64,000 nucleotides of DNA. Source: Methylobacterium sp. 17Sr1-1. GTDB lineage: Bacteria > Pseudomonadota > Alphaproteobacteria > Rhizobiales > Beijerinckiaceae. The first letter of the stretch is position 1. Each line of letters starts with the position of its first letter. The notes beneath the pieces are model-generated. The model made no database searches. It saw only the letters and a program-made list of their open reading frames with translations, and was not told where the DNA came from. The DNA lies in contig NZ_CP029552.1 of assembly GCF_003173775.1 (NCBI RefSeq), positions 397,001-461,000 of the forward strand. The letters are read 5' to 3'. Shown here piece by piece: positions 48,409 through 58,124 of this stretch. Made by a program: the position numbers and the translations under genes.

Positions 48409-48636
48409 CTAATGCCCGGGGCTCCCGTGCCCGTGGCTGGTGCCGATCACGCAGAGCGCCAGGCCGGCGATGCCGCCGAGGGTGCCGAGCGGGGTCTGGA
48501 ATCGCCAGGAGGCGTAGTAGCCGGCACCACCGATCACGATGCCGAGAAGGGTCAGTCCGATGCTGCGGGCCGAGGCCGCAGGCTTCTCCGGATGGCCCGG
48601 CTTCCCGGGGTGCGCGCGGGCGAAATCGTGCTGCAT
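48409..48636 (-). CDS. Small membrane protein
   Basis: The 75-residue protein has a polar, Pro/His-rich start (MQHDFARAHPGKPGHPEKPA) and two membrane segments (IGLTLLGIVIGGAGYYASW and LGTLGGIAGLALCVIGTS) before a His/Gly tail. No family is recognised. A longer frame reaches upstream to 48780, but the ATG at 48636 gives the membrane-protein layout. The 261-base gap 48637-48897 holds no other supported gene. Confidence 0.55.
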   Translation of the reverse strand: MQHDFARAHPGKPGHPEKPAASARSIGLTLLGIVIGGAGYYASWRFQTPLGTLGGIAGLALCVIGTSHGHGSPGH

Positions 48637-48897
48637 CGTCGGCCTGCCTTCGCCGCGCCGTGGGACCTCGGCCGCCCGGGGCGGCGGGAGCAGGGGGGCG
48701 GCCGCCCTCTCCCTTCGGAGGAACGCGGCAGGCGCGGAATCGCTCACGCTTGGTTGCGCAACTCGCCTTTTCCCTGACATGCCAGCCCGGAACCGGGCTG
48801 GTAACGTTCAGAAATCGCCCTCGCAACCGACCGGGTGCGGGCCGACCGGTGACGGCCGAGCCGCGCCCGACCCGTCCCCCGGACCGTGGTCAGCCTC

Positions 48898-49116
48898 ATG
48901 ACGCAGCGCTACTTCTTCAACCTGGTCGGCCCGGCGCGTGCGATCGAGGACCCGACGGGCGTCGAGGCCGCCACGCCGGACCAGGCTGAGGCCGAAGCGC
49001 GGGCGGTCGTCGCAGAGATGCGGGCGAGCGGCGAGCTTCCGCTCCTCGGAGAGGGCTGGCAGCTCGAGATCCGCGACGGCGCCGGCCGGCTGGTGCGCTC
49101 AATTCCCCTGGTTTGA
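48898..49116 (+). CDS. DUF6894 family protein
   Basis: The 72-residue protein begins MTQRYFFNLVG and has DPTGVEAATPDQAEAEARAV and the C-terminal WQLEIRDGAGRLVRSIPL. This is the DUF6894 pattern, common in Methylobacterium and Bradyrhizobium. The function is unknown; genes of this kind are often stress-induced, though that is not shown here. The 3' end overlaps the opposite-strand small gene by 18 bases. Confidence 0.8.
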   Translation: MTQRYFFNLVGPARAIEDPTGVEAATPDQAEAEARAVVAEMRASGELPLLGEGWQLEIRDGAGRLVRSIPLV

Positions 49117-49302
49117 GGCGCCGGATCCCGCCTGCTTCAGGACCTGTCGCACGTGCGCGCGAACCTCCGCGCCCGTCCCGGCCTCGTCTCCGGCATCGCC
49201 CGGCGCGCGCGTCGCGTTCCCGGCGTCCGCCTGCGGCACGGATGTGTCCGGCGTCAGGGGAGCCGCCTGCTCCTTGGATCGAGCCTTACCGCCGAGCGCC
49301 AT
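49099..49302 (-). CDS. Small hypothetical protein
   Basis: The 67-residue protein (start MALGGKARSKEQ) is polar and low in complexity, with Ala/Gly-rich middle and VRAHVRQVLKQAGSG near the C-terminus, probably partly disordered. The ATG at 49302 has AGGAGA ten bases upstream. The gap 49303-49564 contains a GAACCGG/CCGGTTC inverted repeat (49449-49473) and no other gene that I can support. Confidence 0.5.
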   Translation of the reverse strand: MALGGKARSKEQAAPLTPDTSVPQADAGNATRAPGDAGDEAGTGAEVRAHVRQVLKQAGSGASNQGN

Positions 49303-49564
49303 CGTGGCTGTCTCCTGCCTTGGTCCCCGGTCCGGCGGCCGGGCGCCCGCGCGGGAGTGAGCGACCGTCCGCAGCACCTCGTGGTGCGTGGCGGCACACA
49401 TGGTCTCCCCCGCCGACGCCGTGCGCCGGACTTTCCTGTTGATGAGAATCGAACCGGCTCAGTTTGTACCGGTTCTCGGCGCCGACAAACAATGAAAAAG
49501 TCGTTAAACCGTTCCCTGGCGAAGTGCTGAGGCTCTTCTGCAACGCATCCTATGTTAATGCGCC

Positions 49565-51694
49565 TCAGCGGCCCTCGCCGCCGATGCGGGAGAAGTCCGC
49601 CACCTCCCGGGTCGCCGCCCGCAGGGCATTGAGCAGGGCGAGGCGGTTGGCGCGCAGACCCGCGTCCTCGGCATTCACCGTCACCTTGTCGAAGAAGGCG
49701 TCGACCGGCGCGCGCAGGGTCGAGAGCGCCCGCATCGCCCCCTCGAAATCCTCCGCCGCGACCGCCCGGGCCGCCTCGGCCCCGGCCGCCTGCAGGGCGT
49801 CGGCGAGGGCCGCTTCCTCGGGCAGCCTCAGGAGGGCCCGGTCGGGTGCCGCGTCGAAGGCGCGGCCGTCCTTCTTCTCCTCGATGCGCAGGATGTTGGC
49901 CGCGCGGCGATAGCCGGCGAGCAGGTTCTTGCCGTCCTCGGTGTCGAGGAAGCGGCCCAGCGCCTCGACCCGGCGCACCACCATCAGCAGGTCGTCCTGC
50001 AAGAGACCACCTTGGCCGGGAAGCGCGAAGACGGCGTCGATGAGGTCGTGGCGCGCGCCCTGGTCGCGCAGGTAGACCTTCAGCCGGTCGGCGAAGAAGG
50101 CGAGGAGATCGTCCGCGAAGGCGCCCGAATCCCGGCCGTGACCGGCCGCCGCGGCGGCGATCTGAGCCCGCAGGGGCAGCCGCGCCTCGCTGGCGAGGAT
50201 CAGCCGGATCACGCCGAGCGCCGCCCGCCGCAGGGCGTAGGGGTCCTTGCTGCCCGTCGGCTTCTCGTCGATCGCCCAGAAGCCCACCAGCGTGTCGAGC
50301 TTGTCGGCGAGCGCCACCGCCACCGAGACCGCCTCGGTGGGCACCCGGTCGCTGGGGCCGAGCGGCTTGTAATGCTCCTCGATCGCCGCGGCGACCGCCG
50401 GGTCCTCGCCCTGCTCGGCCGCGTAGTAGCGGCCCATCAGACCTTGCAACTCGGGGAACTCGCCGACCATCTCGGTGACGAGGTCGGCCTTGGCGAGGCG
50501 GGCGGCGCGCTCCGCCAGCGCCGCATCGGCCCCGACGACCGGCGCCAAGGCCCGGGCGAGGGCCGCGATGCGCTCCACCCGCTTGGCCTGGGTGCCGAGC
50601 TTCTCGTGGAACACGATGCTCTCGAGCTTCGGCAGCCGGTCCTCCAGCCGCACCTTGCGGTCGGTCTCCCAGAAGAACGCCGCGTCGGAGAGGCGCGCCC
50701 GCACCACCCGCTCGTTGCCGGCGACGATCGCCGCGCCGCCGTCGGAGGCCACCAGGTTCGAGACCAGGATGAAGGCGTTGGCCAGGCGCTCGCGCCCGTC
50801 CGGGCCGGGGGCCCCGCGGAGCACGAAGCACTTCTGGTTCGCCCGGATCGTGGCGCGGATCACCTCCGGGGGAATGTTCAGGAAGCGCTCGTCGAAGGCG
50901 CCCATCAGGGTCACCGGCCACTCGACGAGGCCCGCCACCTCCTCCAGCAGGCCCTCGTCCTCGACGAGGTCGAGGCCGCGGGCGAAGGCGAGGTCACGGG
51001 CGTCGTGCAGGATGATGTCCTTGCGCCGGTCCGCGTCGAGCACCACGAAGGCCCGCTCCAGGGCCGGCAGGTAATCGGCGAAGCGGCGCACCTCGATGGC
51101 TTGCGGCGCCAGGAAGCGGTGGCCCCGCGTGGTGAAGCCCACCTCGACCCCCTCGATGGCGAAGGGCACCACCTCCGGCGTCTCGGTCTCGGGGCCGAAG
51201 CTCGCCACGATCGAGTGCAGCGGCCGCACCCAGCGCAACGAGCCCGGCTCGCGCGAGGCCGCGCCCCAGCGCATCGATTTCGGCCAGGGGAAGGTCTTGA
51301 CGACCGCCGGCAGGATCTCGGCCAGGACCTCGATCGTCTCGCGGCCGGGCCGCTCGATCACCGCGACGTAGAACTCGCCCTTCTTCGGATCGGAGACGAT
51401 CCTGGCTTGGTCGAGGCTCGTGAGGCCGGCGCTCTTCAGGAAGCCCTGCACCGCGCCCTCGGGGGCGCCGACGCGGGGCCCTTTGCGCTCCTCGCGCACG
51501 TCCTGGCCGCGGGGCGGCAGGCCGGCGACGTGGAGGGCGAGGCGGCGGGGCGTCGCGAAGGCCTTGGCGCCCTCGTACAGGAAGCCGCGCTCGACCAGCG
51601 CGTCGGTGACGAGCTTGCGCAGGTCCTCGGCCGCGCGCCGCTGCATGCGGGCGGGGATTTCCTCGGAGAAGAGTTCGAGCAGCAGGTCGGGCAT
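49565..51694 (-). CDS. glyS: Glycyl-tRNA synthetase beta subunit
   Basis: The 709-residue beta subunit is needed with GlyQ for charging tRNA-Gly in the alpha2beta2 enzyme. It begins [21 protein letters not shown], the family start, and has [23 protein letters not shown] and [12 protein letters not shown]. The C-terminal anticodon-binding region is complete. It lies 84 bases downstream of glyQ on the same strand. Confidence 0.96.
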   Translation of the reverse strand: MPDLLLELFSEEIPARMQRRAAEDLRKLVTDALVERGFLYEGAKAFATPRRLALHVAGLPPRGQDVREERKGPRVGAPEGAVQGFLKSAGLTSLDQARIVSDPKKGEFYVAVIERPGRETIEVLAEILPAVVKTFPWPKSMRWGAASREPGSLRWVRPLHSIVASFGPETETPEVVPFAIEGVEVGFTTRGHRFLAPQAIEVRRFADYLPALERAFVVLDADRRKDIILHDARDLAFARGLDLVEDEGLLEEVAGLVEWPVTLMGAFDERFLNIPPEVIRATIRANQKCFVLRGAPGPDGRERLANAFILVSNLVASDGGAAIVAGNERVVRARLSDAAFFWETDRKVRLEDRLPKLESIVFHEKLGTQAKRVERIAALARALAPVVGADAALAERAARLAKADLVTEMVGEFPELQGLMGRYYAAEQGEDPAVAAAIEEHYKPLGPSDRVPTEAVSVAVALADKLDTLVGFWAIDEKPTGSKDPYALRRAALGVIRLILASEARLPLRAQIAAAAAGHGRDSGAFADDLLAFFADRLKVYLRDQGARHDLIDAVFALPGQGGLLQDDLLMVVRRVEALGRFLDTEDGKNLLAGYRRAANILRIEEKKDGRAFDAAPDRALLRLPEEAALADALQAAGAEAARAVAAEDFEGAMRALSTLRAPVDAFFDKVTVNAEDAGLRANRLALLNALRAATREVADFSRIGGEGR

Positions 51695-51778
51695 CGGGCG
51701 GCCTCAAGGCTCTCCGTCGGGAGGGCCCGGAATCGGGGAAAGGTGATGGCGGGTGTGTAGTGCCGGGCAGGGCGGATG

Positions 51779-52762
51779 TCAGGCGGCAGGCACGTCACCC
51801 GCGAGCGGTTCGCCGGCGAGGCCGCCGGCCTCGGTGCGCCGCCAGGCCTCGCCGCAGGCTTTCGCCAGCTCGCGCACCCGCAGGATGTAGCTCTGGCGCT
51901 CGGTCACCGAGATCACCCCGCGCGCGTCGAGCAGGTTGAAGACGTGGCTCGCCTTGATGCACTGGTCGTAGGCCGGCTGCGCCATGCGATGACGGGGATC
52001 GTTGCCGTGTCGGTCGGCTTCGCCGACCGGCCCGGGCTCGCCGGCCTTGAGGTAGGCGCGGCAGGCGGCCTCGGCGTCGCGGAACTGCCGGAAGAGCATC
52101 TCCGTGTCGGTGGCCTCGAAGTTGTGGCGCGAGTATTCCTGCTCGGCCTGCAGGAACACGTCGCCGTAGGTGACCTTCTCGTCGCCCTCGCGGCCGTTGA
52201 AGTTGAGGTCGTACACGTTCTCGACGCCCTGGACGTACATCGCCAGGCGCTCGAGGCCGTAGGTCAGCTCGCCCGCGACCGGTGCGCATTCGAAGCCGGC
52301 GACCTGCTGGAAGTAGGTGAACTGGCTCACCTCCATCCCGTCGCACCAGCATTCCCAGCCCAGCCCCCAGGCGCCCAGCGTCGGGCTCTCCCAGTCGTCC
52401 TCGACGAAGCGGATGTCGTGCAGGCCGAGATCGACCCCGATCGCCTTCAGCGAATCGAGGTACAGCTCCTGGAGGTTCGGCGGGTTCGGCTTCAGGATGA
52501 CCTGGAACTGGTAATAGTGCTGGAGCCGGTTCGGGTTCTCGCCGTAGCGCCCGTCCTTCGGCCGGCGCGAGGGCTGGACGTAGGCCGCCTTCCAGGGCTT
52601 CGGCCCCAGCGCCCGCAGGGTGGTGGCCGGGTGGAACGTGCCCGCGCCCACCTCCATGTCGTAGGGCTGCAGGATCACGCAGCCCTGCGCGGCCCAGAAC
52701 CGCTGGAGCGTCAGGATCAGCCCCTGGAACGAGCGGGTCGGCTGAAGGTCGGCGTCGGTCAT
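51779..52762 (-). CDS. glyQ: Glycyl-tRNA synthetase alpha subunit
   Basis: The 327-residue alpha subunit holds the class II active site. It shows [17 protein letters not shown] at the N-terminus, [39 protein letters not shown] (motif 2 region), and [18 protein letters not shown]. The length is about 10 to 20 residues longer than in enterics because of a C-terminal extension. It precedes glyS in the normal order. No riboswitch-like sequence is seen in the 190-base gap upstream. Confidence 0.96.
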   Translation of the reverse strand: MTDADLQPTRSFQGLILTLQRFWAAQGCVILQPYDMEVGAGTFHPATTLRALGPKPWKAAYVQPSRRPKDGRYGENPNRLQHYYQFQVILKPNPPNLQELYLDSLKAIGVDLGLHDIRFVEDDWESPTLGAWGLGWECWCDGMEVSQFTYFQQVAGFECAPVAGELTYGLERLAMYVQGVENVYDLNFNGREGDEKVTYGDVFLQAEQEYSRHNFEATDTEMLFRQFRDAEAACRAYLKAGEPGPVGEADRHGNDPRHRMAQPAYDQCIKASHVFNLLDARGVISVTERQSYILRVRELAKACGEAWRRTEAGGLAGEPLAGDVPAA

Positions 52763-52952
52763 GGTCGTAACGCTTGCGGCTCGGGCGGATCTCGCCGCGA
52801 CCCTTGGGAACCGGCGGCGCCCGAGTCAAGCGCGGGTGCGTCCGCGCACGACGCCCGAGCTCGGCTGGAACCGAAAAACGGTCAAGCTCGTTGACAGTAC
52901 AGATCGGAGCACGCGGCGCCCGCCGGGGCGCAAGACTTCAGGGAGACTGTCC

Positions 52953-53168
52953 GTGACCCACCGCCTGACCTTGGTTGCCGCCGCCGCGCTCCTGTCCCTG
53001 GTCGCGACCCCGCTGGTGGTGCGGGCGGGTTCGGACGCCCCGAAGGCCGAGCCGGCGCCCGCTGTCGCCGAGGTCGCCCGGTCGGTCGCCACCGAGGCGC
53101 CGGCCCCCGCCTGCCGGTCGGTGCGGGTGGTCTACGCAGGTTACGCGGCGCCGGCCTGCGGGCGGTAA
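52953..53168 (+). CDS. Small secreted hypothetical protein
   Basis: The 71-residue protein starts at GTG 52953 with AGGGAGA upstream. It has a signal peptide (THRLTLVAAAALLSLVATPLV), an Ala/Pro/Glu-rich linker and a short C-terminal part with two Cys residues, in APACRSVRVVYAG and APACGR. No family is recognised; the paired cysteines suggest a periplasmic disulfide. Confidence 0.55.
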   Translation: MTHRLTLVAAAALLSLVATPLVVRAGSDAPKAEPAPAVAEVARSVATEAPAPACRSVRVVYAGYAAPACGR

Positions 53169-53202
53169 CGGACGATCCCCGTCCGACATGAAATCCTCCA
53201 TC

Positions 53203-53342
53203 GTCATCCCGGGGCCGCGCAGCGGAACCCGGGATCCGTAAACGGTGACGTCTCAGGAAAGGCGGAACGCGATCCGCCTCATTCTCCCGCGTCAGCGGTT
53301 ATGGATCCCGGGTTCTCGCCTGCGGCGAGCCCCGGAATGACC
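53203..53342. repeat. Intergenic inverted repeat, family B copy 3
   Basis: GTCATCCCGGGGCCGCGCAG at the left and CGAGCCCCGGAATGAC at the right are mirrored, and inside AACCCGGGATCC and GGATCCCGGGTT are also mirrored. It fills the gap between the small secreted protein and the SDR gene. It belongs with 7476-7612 and 39782-39817. Confidence 0.83.
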
Positions 53343-53392
53343 CTGTGTGTCGGCGATCGGGCGCTGATCTCACTCCATAGCGGATGTGTCGC

Positions 53393-54277
53393 TCACAGCA
53401 CCGGCATCGCCCCGGCCACCGTCACCAGCGCCCCCGACGTGTAGCTGCTCTCGTCCGAGGCCAGCATGACGTAGGCCGAGGCGAGCTCCGCCGGCTGGCC
53501 GGGGCGGCCGAACGGGACCTGGCTGCCGAAGGATTTTACGGAGTCCTCCTCCATCCCGGACGGGATGAACGGGGTCCAGATCGGGCCCGGCAGCACGCCG
53601 TTCACCCGCACGCCCTTCTCGGCCAGCAGCTGCGCCAGGCTCAGCACCAGGTTGCTGAGCGCCCCCTTGGTGGCGCTGTAGGCCAGGAGCGACGGCATCG
53701 GGTGCTTGGAGTTCACCGACGAGGTGAAGATCACCGAGGCCCCGGGCTTCAGGTGCTCCATCGCCGCCTTGGTGACAGTGAACGACCCGAACACGTTGGT
53801 GCGGAAATGCTCCTCGAAGACGTCCTCGTCGAGCGAGGCGAGGTCCTGGTTCGGCTGCTGGAAGGCGCCGTTGTTCACCACCACGTCGAGGCGGCCGAAG
53901 GTCCCGGCGGTGCGGGCGACGATCTCGCGGCCGTAAGCCCGATCCTTGAGGTCGCCGGGCAGAAGCAGGACGCGGCGTCCGGCCTTCTCGACCCACTGCG
54001 CGACGGCCTCCGCGTCGCCCTGCTCGGAGGGCAGGTAGGAGATCGCCACGTCGGCGCCCTCGCGGGCATAGGCGATCGCGACCGCCCGGCCGATGCCGGA
54101 ATCGCCCCCGGTGATCAGCGCCGCCCGGCCGGTGAGCTTGCCCGAGCCCTTGTAGCTCGCCTCGCCGTGGTCGGGCTCCGGCTTCATCCGGCCGGTGAGG
54201 CCGGGAAAACCCTGCGGCTGGCCCTCGAAGGGCGGACGGGGATGCTTGGTGAGGGGATTGGGGAAGTCTGACGACAT
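53393..54277 (-). CDS. SDR family oxidoreductase (YghA-like)
   Basis: The 294-residue protein is a short-chain dehydrogenase with an extra 45-residue N-terminus. It has the NAD(P) motif TGGDSGIGRAV, NNGAFQQP (the NNAG position), a catalytic Ser in SSVNSKHPM, and YSATK with the catalytic Tyr and Lys. The N-terminal MSSDFPNPLTKHPRPPFEGQ is typical of the YghA/YhdF group, which is often stress-related. The substrate is unknown. Confidence 0.88.
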   Translation of the reverse strand: MSSDFPNPLTKHPRPPFEGQPQGFPGLTGRMKPEPDHGEASYKGSGKLTGRAALITGGDSGIGRAVAIAYAREGADVAISYLPSEQGDAEAVAQWVEKAGRRVLLLPGDLKDRAYGREIVARTAGTFGRLDVVVNNGAFQQPNQDLASLDEDVFEEHFRTNVFGSFTVTKAAMEHLKPGASVIFTSSVNSKHPMPSLLAYSATKGALSNLVLSLAQLLAEKGVRVNGVLPGPIWTPFIPSGMEEDSVKSFGSQVPFGRPGQPAELASAYVMLASDESSYTSGALVTVAGAMPVL

Positions 54278-54364
54278 GAGGGAGGGGTCTCCGGCGGTCG
54301 GGAGGTCGGGCCGCCGTCAACCGGGGAGGCCCCCGGCCGTTCCCTGCTCTCCCTCGGTATCCCG

Positions 54365-54556
54365 TCATTCCTCCCGCGAGCCGTCGTCCTGACCGAGTGC
54401 ATCGTCCTCACGGCCAGGGATGGCGTAGCGCCCGCTGAGCCAGCGCTGCAGGTCCACGTCGGCGCAGCGCTTCGAGCAGAACGGCTTGAACTCCGGCACC
54501 GCCGGCTTGCCGCAGATCGGGCAGGCCGGCGCCTTCGCGTCGTCGGGCGTCGTCAT
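54365..54556 (-). CDS. yacG: DNA gyrase inhibitor / zinc-binding protein YacG
   Basis: The 63-residue protein has the YacG zinc motif [20 protein letters not shown], that is Cys-x2-Cys then Cys-x3-Cys, followed by [17 protein letters not shown]. YacG binds GyrB and inhibits gyrase in enterics. The ATG at 54556 has AGGAGG upstream. It follows maf by 18 bases, the usual alphaproteobacterial order. Confidence 0.93.
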   Translation of the reverse strand: MTTPDDAKAPACPICGKPAVPEFKPFCSKRCADVDLQRWLSGRYAIPGREDDALGQDDGSREE

Positions 54557-54574
54557 GCGCGCCTCCTGTTCTGG

Positions 54575-55222
54575 TCACGCCGCATCGCGCCAGGCGCTGC
54601 GGACCGGGAAACCCTCGCCCTCGAGCAGCCCGACCGTCTCGTAGAGCGGCAGGCCGACCACGGCGCTGTAGGAGCCGACGAGCTTGACCACGAAGGAGCC
54701 GGCGAGCCCCTGGATCGCGTAGCCCCCGGCCTTGCCGCGCCACTCGCCGCTGGCGAGGTAGCTGTCGATCTCACGCGCCGAGAGGCGCTTGAACCGCACC
54801 CGGCTCTCGACCAGGCGCTCGCGCGGCCGCTCCTTCGGGCCGACGACGCAGACCGCCGTGTAGACCCGGTGGGCCCGGCCGGAGAGCAGACGCAGGCAGG
54901 CCGCCGCCTCGTCGGTCACCTCGGCCTTCGGCAGGATGCGCCGGCCCACCGCCACCACGGTATCGGCCGCCACCACGTAGCCGTCGCGCAGGTCCTCGGT
55001 GCCGCGCGCCGCCGCCACCGCCACGTCGAGCTTGGCCCGGGCGAGCCGCCGCACCAGGTCGCGCGGCTTCTCGGATTTCAGCGGCGCCTCGTCGAGGTCG
55101 GCCGGCAGCAGGGCGTCCGGCTCCAGCCCCGCCTGCTGCAGCAGGGCGAGGCGCCGGGGCGAGGCCGAGGCGAGGACGAGCTTCGGGCGCGCGGCCTGCG
55201 GGATCGGGGAGGTCTCGGTCAT
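54575..55222 (-). CDS. maf: Maf family nucleotide pyrophosphatase
   Basis: The 215-residue enzyme hydrolyses nucleoside triphosphates, including modified ones, to monophosphates as a house-cleaning step. It begins [19 protein letters not shown] (Maf signature), has [17 protein letters not shown], and [30 protein letters not shown]. The arrangement maf-yacG is typical for alphaproteobacteria, though infA is not seen upstream. The 320-base gap 55223-55542 that follows contains an AT-rich stretch (55380-55480) and no gene that I can support. Confidence 0.93.
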   Translation of the reverse strand: MTETSPIPQAARPKLVLASASPRRLALLQQAGLEPDALLPADLDEAPLKSEKPRDLVRRLARAKLDVAVAAARGTEDLRDGYVVAADTVVAVGRRILPKAEVTDEAAACLRLLSGRAHRVYTAVCVVGPKERPRERLVESRVRFKRLSAREIDSYLASGEWRGKAGGYAIQGLAGSFVVKLVGSYSAVVGLPLYETVGLLEGEGFPVRSAWRDAA

Positions 55223-55542
55223 GGGCGCCCGTGTCTCGAAGGGAATGCACTGCCCGATGCCCTATCTGGCCGGCGAAATCCAGCATCGCGGGTCTGCCGG
55301 TGGCGCGGCCGCGCCGTCTGGCCCAGCCGGAGCCGGAGCCGGTACGGAGCCGAACCCGGTATTCCCCGTACGTGTTTCGAGACGAGCCATGATGTTATGC
55401 GTCAATGTGTCGATAATGACGTAAAGGAAAATCGGCTTTTTCCTCGGTTGTTCATCACATTTTATATTTTATCCCCCTACGTCGTTGCCAAGAGTTTTCC
55501 TCGTTGCCGGGCGCGAGCACGGCCGGAGTTCGGTCAGGCCCG

Positions 55543-56439
55543 ATGCGCGTCGTTCTCGTCGAGCCCGGCTCGATCCTCCGCAAGACCATCGCCCGCCTCA
55601 TCGAGGAGGGCGGGCACCGGGTCGATGCGTTCGGCGACTCGCAGCGGGTGCTCGACCACGTGGCGGCGCACGAGGACGTGGCCTGCGTCATCACCAGCCT
55701 CGAGGTCGCGCCGATCTGCGGCCTGGAGCTGTGCTGGTCCCTGCGCACGCTCGCCGGCACGGCGCGGCCGCTCGCGGTGATCGCGATGTCGGTGAACCGG
55801 TCCGGACGGCGCCTCGGCGAGGTGCTCGACAGCGGCGCCGACGACTTCATCGTCAAGCCCCCGGAGGCGACCGAGCTTCATGCCCGCCTGCGGGTGGTCG
55901 AGCGCGCCCTCGGGGTGCAGCGCCGACTGATCCACGAGGCCGACACCGACGGGCTGACCCGGCTCCTCGGCCGCGGCGGCTTCACGCGCCGGGCCCGGGC
56001 CTGCCTCGCGGCGCACGAGCCGGGCGATCTCCTCACCGCCCTGATGATCGACATCGACCGCTTCAAGGCGATCAACGACCGGCACGGCCATGACGGCGGC
56101 GACCGGGTGATCCGCGCCGTCGCCGACGTGCTGACGGAGACCGGGACGCTCTCCGGCCGGATCGGCGGCGAGGAATTCGCCGTGCTGATGCCCGGCCACG
56201 GCTCCGGCCGCGCCGGGGAGGTGGCGGAGCGGATCCGCCTGGCTTGCGCCCACCTCCGGGTGCCGGGCGCCTACGGCCCGATCCCGGTCACCTGCAGCCT
56301 CGGGCTCGCCGCCTGGGCCGAGGGCGACACCCTCGAGACCCTCCTCGCCCGCGCCGACGGGGCGCTCTACGCGGCCAAGGCCGGCGGGCGCGACCGCGTG
56401 GTGTCGGCGAGCGGCGGGCCGGTCGAGCGGGTGAGCTGA
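55543..56439 (+). CDS. GGDEF diguanylate cyclase with degenerate receiver domain
   Basis: The 298-residue protein has a receiver-like domain (residues 1-125) and a GGDEF domain (130-290) with LMIDIDRFKAINDRHGHDGG and RIGGEEFAVLMPGHG, so it can probably make cyclic di-GMP. In the receiver, the usual phosphoacceptor Asp is replaced: ACVITSLEVAP has Ser where Asp is expected, and the N-terminal acidic pair is only VEPGS. The Lys in VKPPEA remains. No RxxD inhibitory site precedes GGEEF. It is therefore likely to be regulated by something other than phosphorylation. The ATG at 55543 is the first good start after an AT-rich promoter region. Confidence 0.86.
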   Translation: MRVVLVEPGSILRKTIARLIEEGGHRVDAFGDSQRVLDHVAAHEDVACVITSLEVAPICGLELCWSLRTLAGTARPLAVIAMSVNRSGRRLGEVLDSGADDFIVKPPEATELHARLRVVERALGVQRRLIHEADTDGLTRLLGRGGFTRRARACLAAHEPGDLLTALMIDIDRFKAINDRHGHDGGDRVIRAVADVLTETGTLSGRIGGEEFAVLMPGHGSGRAGEVAERIRLACAHLRVPGAYGPIPVTCSLGLAAWAEGDTLETLLARADGALYAAKAGGRDRVVSASGGPVERVS

Positions 56440-56460
56440 GCTCGCCGTTCCAACGAAAAC

Positions 56461-56490
56461 GGGCCGGGCGCCATCCGCGCCCGGCCCGCA
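56461..56490 (-). terminator. Rho-independent terminator of the MHS transporter gene
   Basis: GGGCCGGGCGC (56461-56471) and GCGCCCGGCCC (56477-56487) are perfect 11-base arms around CATCC. Read on the minus strand the hairpin is followed by GTTTTCG, so it ends the transporter transcript. It may also block the convergent GGDEF gene. Confidence 0.8.
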
Positions 56491-56538
56491 ACCATGGCCG
56501 TGGTCGGCCCGGGATCGCGCCCCGGGCCAGATCATCCG

Positions 56539-57921
56539 TCAGGCCATCGCCTCGTTGCGCAGCCGGTCGTAATCCGACTTCGGCAGCGGCACCGCGCGGG
56601 GCTGGCCCAGGTCCTTCATCGGGATGCGGTAGGTCTCCCGGGCGCTCCAGGCCGCGGCCGCCGCCACCGCGGTGATCGCCAGCGCGATGGAGCCGATGGT
56701 GAGCGGGATGTTGGCCGAGCCGGGGGGCGCCACGGTGGCGAACAGGGCCGGCAGCATCGCGGTGATCGCGGTGCCGACGTTCTGCGAGATCGCCATCGCG
56801 GAGACGCGGGTGCGGGTCGGAAACAGCTCGGGGTAGAAGCTCGGGAAGACCGCGTTGTAGCCCTGGTAGACCACGCCCCACATCAGCAGGGACATGACGA
56901 TCGCCAGCGGCACGTTGGCGATGCTGATCGCGTAGAGGTAGCCGAAGGACAGGAGGCCGGAGCCCAGCGCCCCGACGATGATTGGCGGGCGCCGGCCGAT
57001 CTTGTCGGACAGGTTGCCGACCATCGGGATCACCACCACCGCCAGGATATTCCCCAGCACCGGGATCCAGAGATAGACGTCCTTGTGGAAGCCGACGCCG
57101 TAGGCGGCCTGGACCGCGTAGGCGGCGCCGAAAATGGTGGTGACCACCGGGATCACGTTCATCAGCGCCATGCACACCACCCGCAGCATGTCGGGCCATG
57201 AGGTGGCGAAGGCCTCGACGATCGGCGCGCGGGCGACCTCGCCCTGCTTCTCCTCCTCGGCGAAGGCCGGGGTCTCGTCGACCTCGCGGCGGATGATGTA
57301 GCCGACGATGATGACGACGAAGCTGAGCAGGAACGGGATGCGCCAGCCCCAGGTGTTGAACGCCTCGGTCGGCATGTAGGCGGCGAGCGGCAGGAAGACC
57401 GCGGCGGCCAGGATCTGGCCGGCCTGGACGCCCTGCAGGGTGAAGCTGGCGAAGAAGCCGCGGCGGCCGAACGGCGCGTGCTCCATCGTCATCGAGCTCG
57501 CGCCCGAGATCTCGCCGGCGACGGCGAAGCCCTGGATCAGCCGCAGGATGACGAGCAGGATCGGGGCGAGGATGCCGACCTGGCTGTAGGTGGGCAGCAG
57601 CCCGACCGCGATGGTCGAGAAGCCCATCAGGAACATGCACAGGACGAGCACCTGCTTGCGCCCGTGGGTGTCGCCCCAGTGGCCGAGCACGAAGGCGCCG
57701 ATCGGCCGGCTGACGTAGCCGACGCCGTAGGTGGCGAGCGAGGCCACGATCGCCACGGTCGGGTTGTTCGACGGGAAGAACAGCTGCGGGAAGATCAGCG
57801 AGGCCGCCGTCGCGTAGATGAAGAAGTCGTAGTACTCCAGCGCCGAGCCGATCCAGGCGCTCGCGGCGGCCTTCTTGGATTGCTGACGGTCGTGGACGTG
57901 ATCGCCTGGTATCGCACTCAT
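56539..57921 (-). CDS. MFS transporter, metabolite:H+ symporter (shikimate/alpha-ketoglutarate type)
   Basis: The 460-residue protein has twelve membrane segments and the MHS-family start ASAWIGSALEYYDFFIYATAA with the conserved Tyr-Tyr-Asp-Phe. GHWGDTHGRKQVLVL lies between helices 2 and 3, and FPTRTRVSAMAISQNVGTAI near helix 10. This group imports shikimate, alpha-ketoglutarate, proline betaine or similar compounds. It is downstream of aroE on the same strand, so shikimate or quinate is likely. The ATG at 57921 has GGAGGAA upstream. Confidence 0.88.
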   Translation of the reverse strand: MSAIPGDHVHDRQQSKKAAASAWIGSALEYYDFFIYATAASLIFPQLFFPSNNPTVAIVASLATYGVGYVSRPIGAFVLGHWGDTHGRKQVLVLCMFLMGFSTIAVGLLPTYSQVGILAPILLVILRLIQGFAVAGEISGASSMTMEHAPFGRRGFFASFTLQGVQAGQILAAAVFLPLAAYMPTEAFNTWGWRIPFLLSFVVIIVGYIIRREVDETPAFAEEEKQGEVARAPIVEAFATSWPDMLRVVCMALMNVIPVVTTIFGAAYAVQAAYGVGFHKDVYLWIPVLGNILAVVVIPMVGNLSDKIGRRPPIIVGALGSGLLSFGYLYAISIANVPLAIVMSLLMWGVVYQGYNAVFPSFYPELFPTRTRVSAMAISQNVGTAITAMLPALFATVAPPGSANIPLTIGSIALAITAVAAAAAWSARETYRIPMKDLGQPRAVPLPKSDYDRLRNEAMA

Positions 57922-58124
57922 CGGGTGTTCCTCCACTGTTCGACAGGATCTGCGCCGCCTTCGAAAATGTGGGCGGCATTGAGTCAGATTGGTTTTTCTT
58001 CGAGGGTAAGGACGCGAATGGCGTAAAGTAAAGATCAATCAAAACCCATTGCGCGCAATTCCATATCCACCCGGGAAAAGCAAGGGCACAGCCGAGCTTC
58101 CGCGGGGATCTTCGCCCCCGCGCC

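Noticed and set aside
52763..52952. Glycine riboswitch upstream of glyQ
   Set aside because: The gap is GC-rich, with no recognisable paired aptamer core, and this class normally precedes gcv genes.
55390..55425. Short frame MMLCVNVSIMT in the AT-rich gap before the GGDEF gene
   Set aside because: It is eleven codons, with no clear ribosome site and no leader-type codon run.
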